The notes: generated by a model from the sequence alone, not told the origin. A stretch of 64,000 nt of DNA from Humidesulfovibrio mexicanus (GCF_900188225.1 NZ_FZOC01000004.1:99537-163536); one strand, 5' to 3'; shown: positions 1 through 10,497, numbered from the stretch's first letter. Numbers and translations are program-made.

Positions 1-126
1 GTCGCGCTTCAGGTGCGCAGCGCTCATGGTCGGCTTGGCGCAACCCGCCACAAGCAGGACAAGAGCGGCCAGCGCCAGCGCGGCCACGACGCGCAGGGGG
101 GTGGTGTGCGGCGTTTCTGTGCTCAT
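1..126 (-). CDS. Lipoprotein, N-terminal part only (gene runs off the window edge)
   Basis: The complement reads an ATG at 126 followed by 42 open codons up to the window edge. The product begins with a short polar stretch, then a hydrophobic run rich in Ala, Leu and Val, and then a lipobox (LVAGC, Cys at residue 29). This is the pattern of a signal peptidase II substrate, so the mature protein should be lipid-anchored. Nothing of the mature domain is visible, so no function can be given. It is followed downstream-to-upstream by the glycosyltransferase gene on the same strand, 58 bases away. Confidence 0.7.
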   Translation of the reverse strand, partial: MSTETPHTTPLRVVAALALAALVLLVAGCAKPTMSAAHLKRD

Positions 127-184
127 GATTCCTGGATAGCACAAACGTCGCCGTATGCAAACAGGAACAGTCCGGACAGGGCAA

Positions 185-1858
185 TCAGCCGCCGGGCATG
201 TCCCGCCACTTGTCGCGCAGGTCGGCCCACAAGGCGGCCAAGCCAGCACGGAACACGGCGTCCATCTCCTCCCGCCCGTGCCGCCCCTCCAGCTTGATTT
301 TGTTGCCGAACACCTGGCCCATGGCCGCCGGACCTTTGGCCTTGGCCAGGCTGGAATGCTGCACATGGGCCACGGCCACATCGCCCGCGTACACGGCCGG
401 ACGCCCGGCCGCGGCGCTGCGCAGGTCGCGGTCCAGGTCGTCGAACTGGGTGGGGCTGAAGCGGATGTCAAAACCGCCCAGGTCGCGCAGGGCGTCCACG
501 CGCAGGGCATGGCAGCAGCCCGAGACGTGGACCGCCGGGCGCGCGTAGCTGTACAGGCCGAAATCCAGGGCCCCGGCGCAATTGTCGAACACGTTCACGT
601 GTTCGGGCAGGCCGCGTATGGTGGCCTCGCGCCCGCTGGGGGCGAAGAGCTGGTAGTCGGCGGATTGCAGGCACTGCGGCGGTGTGGCCGAGACGATGCG
701 GCACCCGGCGGCACCGGCCGAAGGATTGGCCTGCAACTCGCCCAGCAGGCGGGAAAGCCAGCGCTCCGGCAAAACCACGTCGTCGTCCAGAAACACGGCG
801 AACTCCGCCGCCTGGACCTCCGGCTGGGCGATAAGCCAGTTGCGCGCGGCGGGCGCGCCCACGTTCACCGGCAGGCGGATGACCCGCAGGGCCCCCGGCG
901 CGAACAGCCCGGCGGAAGCCTCCATGGCTTCGCCCGTGCCGTCGGCGCTGCCGTTGTCCAGGGCCAGCACCCGGGCCCCGCCCATGTCCGTGCGGGCCAG
1001 GCTGGCCAGGGTCTGTCGCGTCAGCTCCGCCTTGTTCCAGGAATAGACCAAAATGACCGCGCGCGAGGCGGCCTCGAGCCGGGCCTCCGGCCGGGGATGC
1101 AGCAGGCCGTGCAGCTTGAGGCCCAGATGCGTGTGCCAGGGCAAGGCCTTGAAACACCCGGCCAACAGCACTGTCCCGGCTTCCGCCTCGCCAAGGCGCA
1201 GAAGCAGCTCGGCGCGCAGGTACGCGGCCCAGGCGGCGAAAACCCCTTCCGGGTCCGCCGCGTCCAGGGCGTCCAGGGCGGTCAAGGCCTCGGCGGGCGC
1301 GGCGTGGAGGACGAGCAGCTCGGCCAGCAGGCGCGCGCGCAAACACGCGGCCCCGCCTCCCAGAAGCCTTGGCCAGGGGCAGGCGTCCAGGGCCGCCAAG
1401 GCAAGGTCCGCGGTGGGCTGGCGCGTCAGGCCGTCCCAGGCCGGGGCCAGCCAGGCCAGGGCGGAACGGGCGTCGCGCAGGCGTGGCAACAGAATCCGCA
1501 GAATGTCCCCGGCGCGGCCCTCGGAGAGCAGCAGCCCCAGCTCCGCCGGGTCCGGCCCGCCGGACAGCAACGGCGCAAGGACGGCGGCCATGCGGCCGGA
1601 AGGGCTTGCCGCCAGCGGCCCGGCCAGCAGGGCCGCGCGCGCGGCGTCCAGGGGCGCGCGCTGCCAGGACCACAGGGCCAGCCCGGCCCCGCAGGCGACA
1701 ATATCGGGGTCTGCCGCGCCACAGGCCGTGGCGGCCAAATGCCGCGCCAGGCCAGGCTCCTCCAAGCCCATGGCCCAGTGGGGCAGCGCGGCGTGGAGCT
1801 TGTCAGCCAGTGCGGCCGGGGCTATGGACAGGGCCGGGAAGCCTGAGGGGCGGGTCAT
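185..1858 (-). CDS. Family 2 glycosyltransferase with a long N-terminal helical region
   Basis: The 557-residue product has two parts. Residues 1 to about 265 are Ala/Leu-rich and helical, resembling a degenerate TPR-like or scaffold region. From about residue 270 a GT-A fold begins: a VILVYSWNK strand, an LALDNGSADGT motif, then a FLDDDVVLP motif that supplies the metal- and sugar-nucleotide-binding aspartates. It probably transfers a sugar from a nucleotide donor onto a cell-surface polymer or protein; the acceptor cannot be read. The start is taken at the ATG at 1858 because GCGAGG lies just upstream; an in-frame start 18 codons earlier lacks such support. It is divergent from the Sua5 gene. 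Confidence 0.8.
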   Translation of the reverse strand: MTRPSGFPALSIAPAALADKLHAALPHWAMGLEEPGLARHLAATACGAADPDIVACGAGLALWSWQRAPLDAARAALLAGPLAASPSGRMAAVLAPLLSGGPDPAELGLLLSEGRAGDILRILLPRLRDARSALAWLAPAWDGLTRQPTADLALAALDACPWPRLLGGGAACLRARLLAELLVLHAAPAEALTALDALDAADPEGVFAAWAAYLRAELLLRLGEAEAGTVLLAGCFKALPWHTHLGLKLHGLLHPRPEARLEAASRAVILVYSWNKAELTRQTLASLARTDMGGARVLALDNGSADGTGEAMEASAGLFAPGALRVIRLPVNVGAPAARNWLIAQPEVQAAEFAVFLDDDVVLPERWLSRLLGELQANPSAGAAGCRIVSATPPQCLQSADYQLFAPSGREATIRGLPEHVNVFDNCAGALDFGLYSYARPAVHVSGCCHALRVDALRDLGGFDIRFSPTQFDDLDRDLRSAAAGRPAVYAGDVAVAHVQHSSLAKAKGPAAMGQVFGNKIKLEGRHGREEMDAVFRAGLAALWADLRDKWRDMPGG

Positions 1859-1935
1859 GGGGCCTCGCTTGCTGCTGGGGTGGACATGCTGGCCGCACTG
1901 TAGGCCATGCACGCGAGGATGAAAAGGAGCAGGGC

Positions 1936-2568
1936 ATGGATCTGGAACTGGAGCGCGGGCTTGCGGAGACGGCGGCGGCGCTCGCGCACGGCGGTGTGGC
2001 CGTGTACCCCACGGAAACCCTCTACGCCCTGGGCTGCCGCGCCGAGGACGCCCGCGCCTGCGCGCGCATCGCCGCCCTCAAGGGGCGCCCCGAGGCCAAG
2101 CCCTTTCCGCTCATCGTGGCCGACATGGACGGCCTGGCCGCCATTGCCGAGGAACTGCCAGAGGACGTGCTCCGCCTGGCCGGAGCCTTCTGGCCCGGGC
2201 CGCTCTCCGTGCTGGTCCGCACCAGGGACTCCCTGCCCCGCCACGTGCGCGACGCCGACGGCTTCTCCTCCGTGCGCATGAGCCCGCATCCCACGGCCCG
2301 CGCGCTGTGCCGCCTGGCTGGCCCGGCCCTTGTGGCCACCAGCGCCAACAAAAGCGGCCGACCCGCCACGGCCCTGCCCGCCGAGCTGGACCCCGGCCTG
2401 CTTGCCGGGGCCGATGCAAGCCTGCTTTGCCCGCCCCTGCCCGGCGGCGGCGCGCCCTCCACCCTGGTGCGTCTGCTGGGCGGCGGCAGGCTGCGCGTGC
2501 TGCGCCTTGGCGCAGTGGACGCGCAGGCACTTGGCGCAGTGTTCCGGCTTGAACCGCACGCGCCCTGA
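1936..2568 (+). CDS. L-threonylcarbamoyladenylate synthase, Sua5/YrdC/TsaC family
   Basis: The 210-residue product is a single YrdC-type domain. It makes threonylcarbamoyl-AMP from threonine, bicarbonate and ATP, the first step of the t6A37 modification of ANN-decoding tRNAs. Signature segments are VYPTETLYALGC near residue 25, the KGRP-KPFPLIV region near residue 50, the FWPGPLSVLV motif near 95 and ATSANKSG near 138. There is no C-terminal Sua5 domain, so it is the short TsaC-like form. AAGGAG sits 6 bases before the ATG at 1936. It is a lone gene here, followed by a long non-coding stretch. Confidence 0.9.
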   Translation: MDLELERGLAETAAALAHGGVAVYPTETLYALGCRAEDARACARIAALKGRPEAKPFPLIVADMDGLAAIAEELPEDVLRLAGAFWPGPLSVLVRTRDSLPRHVRDADGFSSVRMSPHPTARALCRLAGPALVATSANKSGRPATALPAELDPGLLAGADASLLCPPLPGGGAPSTLVRLLGGGRLRVLRLGAVDAQALGAVFRLEPHAP

Positions 2569-2752
2569 CCCGGCCCGTAAAAAATCCTGAACCACGCCCA
2601 CAGGGTTTCCGGGCATTTCCTCTTTCATGGTTTAAATTTCTGTACCATTTCCTTGCATTCCAGCCACCCCACGCGGACACAGCCCGCGAAAAGTATCTGG
2701 CAACACACTGAATTAGAACGATTATTTTTTATCCACCTCAAAGTGCCCCCAC

Positions 2753-2769
2753 TTGGCCCGACTCTTGCT
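2753..2769 (+). promoter_or_regulatory. Sigma-54-type (-24/-12) promoter
   Basis: The sequence CTTGGCCCGACTCTTGCT fits the TTGGCACG-N4-TTGCT consensus with one mismatch (C for A), including invariant GG and GC at the correct 10-base spacing. Transcription would begin near 2780, some 410 bases before the Nudix start codon. An AT-rich stretch lies just upstream. The match is seen in the sequence; activity is inferred. Confidence 0.65.
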
Positions 2770-2798
2770 CTATTGAAAGCATCCTTCCTTCTTTTGCT

Positions 2799-2840
2799 GA
2801 AATCGGCTTCCCTGGGGCGGTCCCACGGGAAGCCGATTTC
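2799..2840 (+). ncRNA. Strong stem-loop near the 5' end of the sigma-54 transcript
   Basis: GAAATCGGCTTCCC at 2799-2812 and GGGAAGCCGATTTC at 2827-2840 form a perfect 14-base-pair stem with a 14-base loop. It would lie about 20 bases into a transcript from the 2753 promoter. No T-run follows, so it does not look like an intrinsic terminator. It may be a leader structure of the Nudix mRNA or part of a small RNA. Confidence 0.5.
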
Positions 2841-3190
2841 GTTTCAGGGGTCCGCACGGGCCGCTGCAGCCCACAAGCCCCCGCCATTCCGCCATGGGCG
2901 CACGTTTCCCGGCTTTCCCCGGCCAAGGCTCAAGGAAGCCCGCCGCGCGGTTGGAGGCGCACAAGTGCCTCTGCGCGCCCCGCAACGCGCCTCCGCCATT
3001 CCCGACCCATCCGGTACAAAGACTTTGACCGCCCCTCCTGCCGCCGCCGGGGCCCGTCCGTTTGAAACCAGATTCTCGCGGATTCGTCACCCCAATGTGC
3101 TTGTCAGCCCGCGCGAAATGGCCTAAGCAGGAAATGCTGTACGCAAAAGACCAGTATCGGCGGTCTTTGCGTCAAGCGGAAGGAGAACGC

Positions 3191-3616
3191 GTGCCCGCAG
3201 GCCAGCAACCCAGAAACCCCGCCCCCACCGTGGACGTTGTCATTTTCGACCCGGCGCGCGGGGTGGTGCTGGTGGAGCGCAAGAACCCGCCTCCGGGCTG
3301 GGCCTTGCCGGGGGGCTTCGTGGACTACGGGGAAAGCTGCGAGGCGGCGGCCCTGCGCGAGGCGCGCGAGGAGACCGGGCTCGACATCGTGCTCATCGGG
3401 CTGGTGGGCGTGTACTCCGACCCCGCCCGCGACCCGCGCGGGCACACCATGAGCGTGGTCTACGCCGCCCAGGCACTGGAACCGGCGCGCCTGCAAGCGG
3501 GCGACGACGCCGCAAACGCCGCCTTCCACCAGTTGGACGCTTTGCCGCCCCTGGCCTTTGACCACGGGCGCATCGTCCGCGACTTCATGTCCGGCCTGGC
3601 CCGCCTTCGCCCGTAA
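3191..3616 (+). CDS. Nudix hydrolase
   Basis: The 141-residue product carries a full Nudix box (G-x5-E-x7-REAREETGLDI) at about residues 43-65, so it should hydrolyse a nucleoside diphosphate linked to another moiety with Mg2+ help. The family is broad, and the substrate cannot be read from the box; an ADP-ribose or (d)NTP substrate is typical for this size. The GTG at 3191 is chosen because GGAAGGAG stands 5 bases upstream; an ATG at 3134 has no such site. It lies 65 bases before glgA and may be co-transcribed with it. A sigma-54-like promoter sits far upstream. Confidence 0.85.
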   Translation: MPAGQQPRNPAPTVDVVIFDPARGVVLVERKNPPPGWALPGGFVDYGESCEAAALREAREETGLDIVLIGLVGVYSDPARDPRGHTMSVVYAAQALEPARLQAGDDAANAAFHQLDALPPLAFDHGRIVRDFMSGLARLRP

Positions 3617-3681
3617 GGTTCGCCGCCGGACCGAACTGACCTGCGCCGGAGCCGACCCGGCCGGTCGTTTTGAGGGCTCGC

Positions 3682-5142
3682 ATGGGCATCAAGCCGCTCG
3701 TCCTGTTCATGACCTCGGAGATGTATCCTTTCTCCAAGACCGGCGGTCTGGCCGACGTGCTGGGGGCCCTGCCCCTGACGCTCTTCCGCATGGGCGTGAA
3801 CGCCGCCGTGGTCACCCCGCTCTACGGCCGCATGAACACCTCGGAGTTCGGCCTGCGCCTGCTCACGGAGCGCTGCCCCGTGGGCTACCCCTGGGCGCCC
3901 ATCACGGCGGAAATCTACCAGGCCGACTACTACGGAATGCCCATCTACTTCGTGGGCCGGGGCGAGTACTTCGACCGCAGAAACCTCTACAACACCCACG
4001 CGGGCGACTACTTCGACAACTGCGAGCGCTTCAATTTCTTCTGCCGCGCCACGCTGGAGTGGGCGCGCAGGCTCGACTGGGCCCCGGCCGTCATTCACGC
4101 CCACGACTGGCAGAGCGCGCTTGTGCCCGCCTATCTGCACTTCTGGCGACGCACGGACCCCTTCTGGAAAGACACCAAGACGGTCCTGACCATCCACAAT
4201 CTGGCCTTCCAGGGCCGCTTCGCCTCGCGGCTGTTCTTCGAATCCGGCCTGCCCGCGGAGGCCTGGAACATGGACGGGGCCGAATTCTACGGCGACTTCA
4301 ACCTGCTCAAGACCGGCATCGCCTACGCCGATTCCGTGACCACGGTGAGCCCCTCCTACGCCGAGGAAATCCTGACCCCGCGGTTCGGCTGCGGCCTGGA
4401 GGGAATGCTGGCCCGAAGACGCGGCGTGCTGCGCGGCATTCTGAACGGGGCCGACTACAGCGTATGGGATCCCCGCGACGACAAATTCCTGCCGTGCATC
4501 TACAAGGCGGGCTGCGCAGAAGGCAAAAAGGACTGCAAGGCCGCGCTCCTGAAGGAAATGCACCTGCCCGACCAGTTGGAGGACCGCCCGGTCATGAGCT
4601 TCATCGGCCGCTTCCGGGGGCAGAAAGGCGTGGATCTGTTGATCGACATCATCCCCCGGCTCATGGAGCGGGAGGTGGGACTCATCGTGCTGGGCGAGGG
4701 CAAACTGGAGCACGAGGCCCGGCTGCAGGAACTGGCCGAAGTGCACCAGGACCGCCTGCGCGTCATCGTGGGCTACTCCGAGGACCTGGCCCACCGCATC
4801 CAGGCCGGGTCGGACATCTTCCTCATGCCGTCGCGCTACGAGCCCTGCGGCCTGACGCAGATGTACGCCCTGCGCTTCGGCACGCCGCCGGTGGCCACGG
4901 CCGTGGGCGGCCTGCGCGACACCATCGTGCCCCATCCCGCCCCCGGTGCCACGGGCTTCACCTTCCAGGACCCCACCCCGGACGGGTTTTTCGCGGCCAT
5001 CCAGCAAGCCCTGGAGCTTTGGGACGCCGACAAGCCCGCCTGGGAGGCCATGGTGGATCGCGCCATGGGCCAGGACTTCAGCTGGGAGCAATCCGCCGCG
5101 CAGTACATCGACCTGTATCGTTCCCTGGGCGCGCGCGTCTAG
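3682..5142 (+). CDS. glgA: Glycogen synthase (ADP- or UDP-glucose dependent)
   Basis: The 486-residue product is a full-length GT5 glycogen synthase, which extends alpha-1,4-glucan chains from a nucleotide-glucose donor. The N-terminal half shows [23 protein letters not shown] (residues 8-30), with the KTGGL motif that binds the donor diphosphate; HAHDWQSAL and TIHNLAFQG follow. The C-terminal half has [13 protein letters not shown] and the [12 protein letters not shown] motif with its catalytic glutamate. The ATG at 3682 has GAGGG 5 bases upstream. The downstream CBM48 and malQ genes give a glycogen cluster. Confidence 0.95.
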   Translation: MGIKPLVLFMTSEMYPFSKTGGLADVLGALPLTLFRMGVNAAVVTPLYGRMNTSEFGLRLLTERCPVGYPWAPITAEIYQADYYGMPIYFVGRGEYFDRRNLYNTHAGDYFDNCERFNFFCRATLEWARRLDWAPAVIHAHDWQSALVPAYLHFWRRTDPFWKDTKTVLTIHNLAFQGRFASRLFFESGLPAEAWNMDGAEFYGDFNLLKTGIAYADSVTTVSPSYAEEILTPRFGCGLEGMLARRRGVLRGILNGADYSVWDPRDDKFLPCIYKAGCAEGKKDCKAALLKEMHLPDQLEDRPVMSFIGRFRGQKGVDLLIDIIPRLMEREVGLIVLGEGKLEHEARLQELAEVHQDRLRVIVGYSEDLAHRIQAGSDIFLMPSRYEPCGLTQMYALRFGTPPVATAVGGLRDTIVPHPAPGATGFTFQDPTPDGFFAAIQQALELWDADKPAWEAMVDRAMGQDFSWEQSAAQYIDLYRSLGARV

Positions 5143-5161
5143 CGCGCCGCGTGTCACGTGC

Positions 5162-5184
5162 GGCCCGGCCCAGCTCGCCGGGCC
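5162..5184 (+). repeat. Intercistronic hairpin between glgA and the CBM48 gene
   Basis: GGCCCGGC at 5162-5169 pairs with GCCGGGCC at 5177-5184 around a 7-base loop. It has no T-run, so it may only attenuate or protect the mRNA 3' end of glgA rather than stop transcription. Confidence 0.4.
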
Positions 5185-5213
5185 AAGAAGCAATACTCGC
5201 AAGGGAGGACGCC

Positions 5214-5513
5214 ATGCCGCTGAACAAGAAGCCCTCGAAGGACAAGACCCTGTGCAAGGTCGATTTTTCGCTGCCTGAAGAGGCTGCGGCCGGGGCCAAG
5301 AAACTCTTCCTGGCCGGGGAGTTCAACGCCTGGAAACCCGCGCCCATGCGCAAGGCCAAGGGAGTGTTCACCGTAAGCCTGGAGCTGCCCGCCGGGGCCA
5401 GCTACCAGTACCGCTACGTCACGGACGCGGGCCAATGGCTGAACGACACCGAGGCCGACTGCTACGTGTTCAACAGCTTCGCCGACGCCGACAACTCCGT
5501 GGTCGTGCTCTAG
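5214..5513 (+). CDS. Small single-domain CBM48 (glycogen-binding) protein
   Basis: The 99-residue product is little more than one carbohydrate-binding module 48, the immunoglobulin-like domain otherwise found at the N-terminus of branching and debranching enzymes and in AMP-kinase beta subunits. Diagnostic pieces are LFLAGEFNAWKPAPM near residues 30-45, the YQYRYVTDAGQWLND stretch near 65-80 and a closing NSVVVL strand. No catalytic domain is attached. GGGAGG precedes the ATG by 6 bases. Lying between glgA and malQ, it may tether or regulate glycogen enzymes; this is inference from context. Confidence 0.85.
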   Translation: MPLNKKPSKDKTLCKVDFSLPEEAAAGAKKLFLAGEFNAWKPAPMRKAKGVFTVSLELPAGASYQYRYVTDAGQWLNDTEADCYVFNSFADADNSVVVL

Positions 5514-5687
5514 GCTTGGACGCCCTGCGGTCCCCAAGGCCGCCGGGCTTTCCGCGTCCTGCGCTCCGCCGTTTCATGCCGCCCCAGGCCCGAAGGGGCG
5601 CGGGGGCGCCCTTCCGTCCGGACGCAAAGACGTATAGGGTGGTCCCTGGCCGCGCAAAGCCCAATCCCCACGGCCGCAGGAGGCCCC

Positions 5688-7274
5688 ATGCCCCCCCAGA
5701 CCCGAACCAGCGGCGTGCTGCTGCACCTCACCTCCCTTCCCTCACGCTTCGGCATCGGCGACATGGGGCCAGAGGCCCTGCGCTTCGCGGAGTTCCTGGC
5801 CCTGGCCGGGCAGAGCCGCTGGCAGGTTCTCCCGCTCAACCCCACGGCCGACAGCCTCGGCAACTCGCCCTACTCCAGCTTTTCCGCCTTTGCGGGCAAC
5901 ACCCTGTGCATCAGCCCGGAGCTGCTGGCCGAGGACGGGCTGCTGTCCCAGGCGGAGCTTGAGGAATTCGTCCCGCCGCGCACGGAGCGCGTGGACTTCC
6001 CGACCGTGGAGCGCGCCAAGGCCGCCCTGCTGCGCAGGATCTTCGACAGGCTGATGTCTGGCGGCCCCGGCGGCCTGGAGGACGACCCGGCGTTCCAGGC
6101 CTTTGTGGGCGACAACGCCTCTTGGCTGCCGGACTACGCGCTGTTCATGGCCGTGAAGCAAAACCTGGGCGGAGCGGGCTGGACCGGCTGGCCCAAGGAC
6201 ATCCGCGACCGGGAGGAGCGCGCCCTGGGCGCTTACGGAACGCGGCTGCACCGCGAAATCGTGTACCAGCAGTTCTGCCAGTGGCTGTTCTTCCGCCAAT
6301 GGGGGCGGCTTAAGTGGGAATGCGGCGCGCTCGGCATCGATTTGGTGGGCGACGTGCCCATCTACGTGACCCACGACTCCGCCGACGTATGGGCCAACCG
6401 CGGCCTGTTCACGCTGGACCGGGACGGCGCGCCCCTCAAGGTGGCGGGCGTGCCGCCGGACTACTTCAGCAAGACCGGCCAGCGCTGGGGCAATCCCGTG
6501 TTCGACTGGGAGGCCTGCGAAGCCCAGAGTTTCTCTTGGTGGATCAGCCGGTTGCGGCACAACCTTGGGCTTTTCGACGTGGTGCGGCTGGACCACTTCC
6601 GCGGTTTCGAGGCCTACTGGGAGATAGACGCCACGGAGAAAACCGCCATCAACGGCCGCTGGGTTCCCGGCCCGGGCGCGGCCTTCTTCGAGGCCCTGCT
6701 GGCCGCCCATGGCGCGCTTCCCCTCATCGCCGAAGACCTGGGCCTCATCACCGAGGAGGTTGTGGCCCTGAAGGAGCGTTTCGGCCTTCCCGGCATGAAG
6801 GTGCTGCAGTTCGCCTTTGGCCCGCACACGCCCACCAGCCCGGATTCTCCCCACAACCACGAAAAGAACTGCGTGGTCTACACCGGCACCCACGACAACG
6901 CCACCACGCGCGGCTGGTTCGAGGCCGAAACCACGCCCACGGTGCGCCGCGTGCTCTCCCGCTACCTGGGGCACGCGCCCACGGCCGAGACCATTGTGCG
7001 CGAAATGGTCCGCCTGGCCCTTGCCAGCCCGGCCAACCACGCCGTCATCCCGGCCCAGGACCTGCTGGGCCTGGGGAGGGAGGCGCGCATGAACACCCCC
7101 GGCCAGGCCAAGGGCAACTGGGGCTGGCGCGCCCCGGCAGAAGCCTTGACCCTGGCGGGAGGCCGCGCCCTGGCCGAAGAGCTGCGCGGCGCGTGCGAGC
7201 TGTACGGCCGCACCCAGATCGGCGCGCCCCCCGTGCCGGAAACGGACCCGAAAACGGATCCGGAAGCAGACTGA
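5688..7274 (+). CDS. malQ: 4-alpha-glucanotransferase (amylomaltase), GH77
   Basis: The 528-residue product transfers alpha-1,4-glucan segments between maltodextrins, acting in glycogen breakdown. It starts with the GH77 hallmark GVLLHLTSLPSRFGIGDMG and then WQVLPLNPT. The core (beta/alpha)8 motifs are present: IDLVGDVPIYV, VRLDHFRGFEAYW with the catalytic Asp, LPLIAEDLG with the acid/base Glu, and YTGTHDNATT. AGGAGG sits 6 bases before the ATG. It follows the CBM48 gene after 174 bases, and the length is normal for the bacterial short form. Confidence 0.95.
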   Translation: MPPQTRTSGVLLHLTSLPSRFGIGDMGPEALRFAEFLALAGQSRWQVLPLNPTADSLGNSPYSSFSAFAGNTLCISPELLAEDGLLSQAELEEFVPPRTERVDFPTVERAKAALLRRIFDRLMSGGPGGLEDDPAFQAFVGDNASWLPDYALFMAVKQNLGGAGWTGWPKDIRDREERALGAYGTRLHREIVYQQFCQWLFFRQWGRLKWECGALGIDLVGDVPIYVTHDSADVWANRGLFTLDRDGAPLKVAGVPPDYFSKTGQRWGNPVFDWEACEAQSFSWWISRLRHNLGLFDVVRLDHFRGFEAYWEIDATEKTAINGRWVPGPGAAFFEALLAAHGALPLIAEDLGLITEEVVALKERFGLPGMKVLQFAFGPHTPTSPDSPHNHEKNCVVYTGTHDNATTRGWFEAETTPTVRRVLSRYLGHAPTAETIVREMVRLALASPANHAVIPAQDLLGLGREARMNTPGQAKGNWGWRAPAEALTLAGGRALAEELRGACELYGRTQIGAPPVPETDPKTDPEAD

Positions 7275-7304
7275 CTCCCCCGGCGTTTTTTTCCTCCGCG
7301 CGTG

Positions 7305-7332
7305 TTGACAGCACCAAGAGCGTGTTTATGTA
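7305..7332 (+). promoter_or_regulatory. Probable promoter of groES-groEL
   Basis: A perfect TTGACA at 7305-7310 is followed after 16 bases by TATGTA at 7327-7332, a moderate -10 match. This predicts a leader of about 130 bases that contains an 8-base-pair stem (CCGCCAGT at 7351-7358 with ACTGGCGG at 7384-7391). No CIRCE element is visible, so HrcA control is not supported. Confidence 0.5.
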
Positions 7333-7467
7333 AGCCATGCTTCAAGCGCCCCGCCAGTTGCAGGCGGCGCGCATTGTTCGCACACTGGCGGCGGCCGATT
7401 GCACGCAGATCACCTGCGCTGGCCGCCGCACACACCACACACATCACACTCGCGGAGGAACGAAACG

Positions 7468-7758
7468 ATGAAGTTGAAGCCCCTCAATGACCGTGTTCTG
7501 GTGAAGCGCCTGGAGTCCGAGGAAGTGACCTCCGGCGGCATCATCATCCCCGACAGCGCCAAAGAGAAGCCCCAGAAGGGCCAGGTGGTGGCCGCCGGCC
7601 CCGGCAAGCTGGACGACAAGGGCTCCCTGGTCAAGATGGCCGTGAAGGCCGGAGACGTGGTGCTGTTCACCAAGTACGCGGGCACCGAGATCAAGATCGA
7701 CGGCGTTGAGCACTTGGTGCTGCGCGAGGACGACATCCTCGCCATCGTCGAGAAATAG
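7468..7758 (+). CDS. groES: Co-chaperonin GroES
   Basis: The 96-residue product is a full-length GroES (Cpn10). It opens with [16 protein letters not shown], has the mobile-loop region [16 protein letters not shown] near residues 18-34 that contacts GroEL, and ends with the [14 protein letters not shown] strand. The heptameric ring caps GroEL during ATP-driven folding in the cytoplasm. GGAGG lies 9 bases before the ATG at 7468; an in-frame ATG further upstream encodes a non-conserved extension and is rejected. groEL follows after 110 bases. Confidence 0.97.
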   Translation: MKLKPLNDRVLVKRLESEEVTSGGIIIPDSAKEKPQKGQVVAAGPGKLDDKGSLVKMAVKAGDVVLFTKYAGTEIKIDGVEHLVLREDDILAIVEK

Positions 7759-7823
7759 GTCGGCGCAATCCGCAAAGAGGCAGCCTGACGGGCGCGGCGA
7801 AACACCCGCGCGCCCGCACCTGA

Positions 7824-9521
<1,698 letters not shown>

Positions 9522-9550
9522 CCCCCAGCCGCAATCCCCGCTTCATACGA

Positions 9551-9584
9551 GGCCGGAATCCGCAAGGGTTCCGGCCTTTTTTTT
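9551..9584 (+). terminator. Intrinsic terminator of groES-groEL
   Basis: GGCCGGAA at 9551-9558 pairs with TTCCGGCC at 9569-9576 and is followed by eight Ts (9577-9584). It is an unambiguous rho-independent terminator, 30 bases past the groEL stop codon. Confidence 0.95.
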
Positions 9585-9639
9585 ATCCCCGCGCGTGCGC
9601 GGGCGTGGATGCGGGCAAGGGGTCCGGCCCCCTGCGGGC

Positions 9640-10497
9640 CTATCTGGCGGGCAGGCCGATGCGGTCCCAGTAGACGCGGCCGAAATCGTCCCGGGAGAAG
9701 ATCACATAAAGGGGCGTGGCCAGCATCCGCGCCCGGTTCACCGGGCCGAAGCTGCGGGAGTCGAAGGAGGCGTATCTGTTGTCGCCCATGACGTAATACT
9801 CGTCCGGGGCCAGGCGCGCCGGGGGCATGTCCAGGCTCTTCCTGCCCGGCCCGCGCATGGCGTAGTAGCCCTCGTCGATGGGATCGCCGTTGACGTACAC
9901 CGACCCGTCGGCCACCTCCACCACCTCGCCCGGCAGGCCCACCACACGCTTGACAAAGATCAGCGAGTGCTCGGAGGGGTACTCGAACACCACCAGCTGT
10001 CCGCGCCGGACAATGTCGCGCGGGCGCAAGGCCTGGCAGCGCAGGCGGTCGCCGGAGCGCAGGGTGGGCCGCATGGAGGTCTGGGCCACGGCGAAGATGG
10101 GGAAGGCCCAGCGCTCCGCCTGCCCGGCCGCGATGGCCGCCGTGGCCATGAGCGCCACGGCCCCCAGATAGACCGGAAGGCTGTTCCTGGGGCCGGGGAC
10201 GAAATGCGTGAGCCTGCGGGCCGTGCGCAAGGCCTCCCAGGCGGCGTACAGGGAAAGAAGCAGATAGCCCGCAAGGGACGACAGCCACCAGCGAAAGGTT
10301 TCCACCGCGCCGATGCCCAACAGCTGCCAGGCCGCGGCCAGGCACAGCAGACCCGCGCCCTTGCGGAAACGGCCGTTGTACAGCTGTCCCAGGCCAGGCA
10401 ACAGGAAAGAGGCCAGCGCCGCCAGCCAAGGCTTGCGCGGGCTGGACGGCGGCCCGGCGGAACCTCCGTCGCGGCGGGGCAGGACGGTCACATGCAT
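9640..10497 (-). CDS. lepB: Signal peptidase I with an extra N-terminal membrane domain
   Basis: The 285-residue product removes signal peptides from exported proteins at the outer face of the inner membrane. The catalytic half has QTSMRPTLRSGD (nucleophile Ser), FVKRVVGLPGE (general-base Lys) and the VMGDNRYASFDSR box. Ahead of it, residues 20-130 hold three or more hydrophobic helices and a PGLGQLYNGRFRKG motif like that of TM2/DUF5683-type proteins, which ordinary LepB lacks. The start is the ATG at 10497 with GAGGG upstream. It is divergent from ruvX. Confidence 0.9.
   Translation of the reverse strand: MHVTVLPRRDGGSAGPPSSPRKPWLAALASFLLPGLGQLYNGRFRKGAGLLCLAAAWQLLGIGAVETFRWWLSSLAGYLLLSLYAAWEALRTARRLTHFVPGPRNSLPVYLGAVALMATAAIAAGQAERWAFPIFAVAQTSMRPTLRSGDRLRCQALRPRDIVRRGQLVVFEYPSEHSLIFVKRVVGLPGEVVEVADGSVYVNGDPIDEGYYAMRGPGRKSLDMPPARLAPDEYYVMGDNRYASFDSRSFGPVNRARMLATPLYVIFSRDDFGRVYWDRIGLPAR

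Larger units (their letters stand above)
2569..3190. other. Non-coding stretch between the Sua5 and Nudix genes
   Basis: These 622 bases hold no convincing gene. They contain an AT-rich patch near 2715-2745, a sigma-54-like promoter at 2753-2769 and a perfect 14-base-pair stem-loop at 2799-2840. The remainder up to the Nudix ribosome binding site is GC-rich without a recognisable motif. Reading frames through it lack ribosome binding sites and look compositional. Confidence 0.6.

Noticed and set aside
155-1846. Long open frame on the plus strand opposite the glycosyltransferase gene
   Set aside because: It is compositional (high-GC third positions), has no family motif and no ribosome binding site, and lies antisense to a gene with clear GT2 motifs.
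2799-2840. Stem-loop read as an intrinsic terminator
   Set aside because: The 14-base-pair stem is not followed by a T-run on either strand, so it is listed as a leader structure instead.
7275-7467. CIRCE/HrcA operator upstream of groES
   Set aside because: No TTAGCACTC-N9-GAGTGCTAA or close variant is present; the stem at 7351-7391 does not resemble it.
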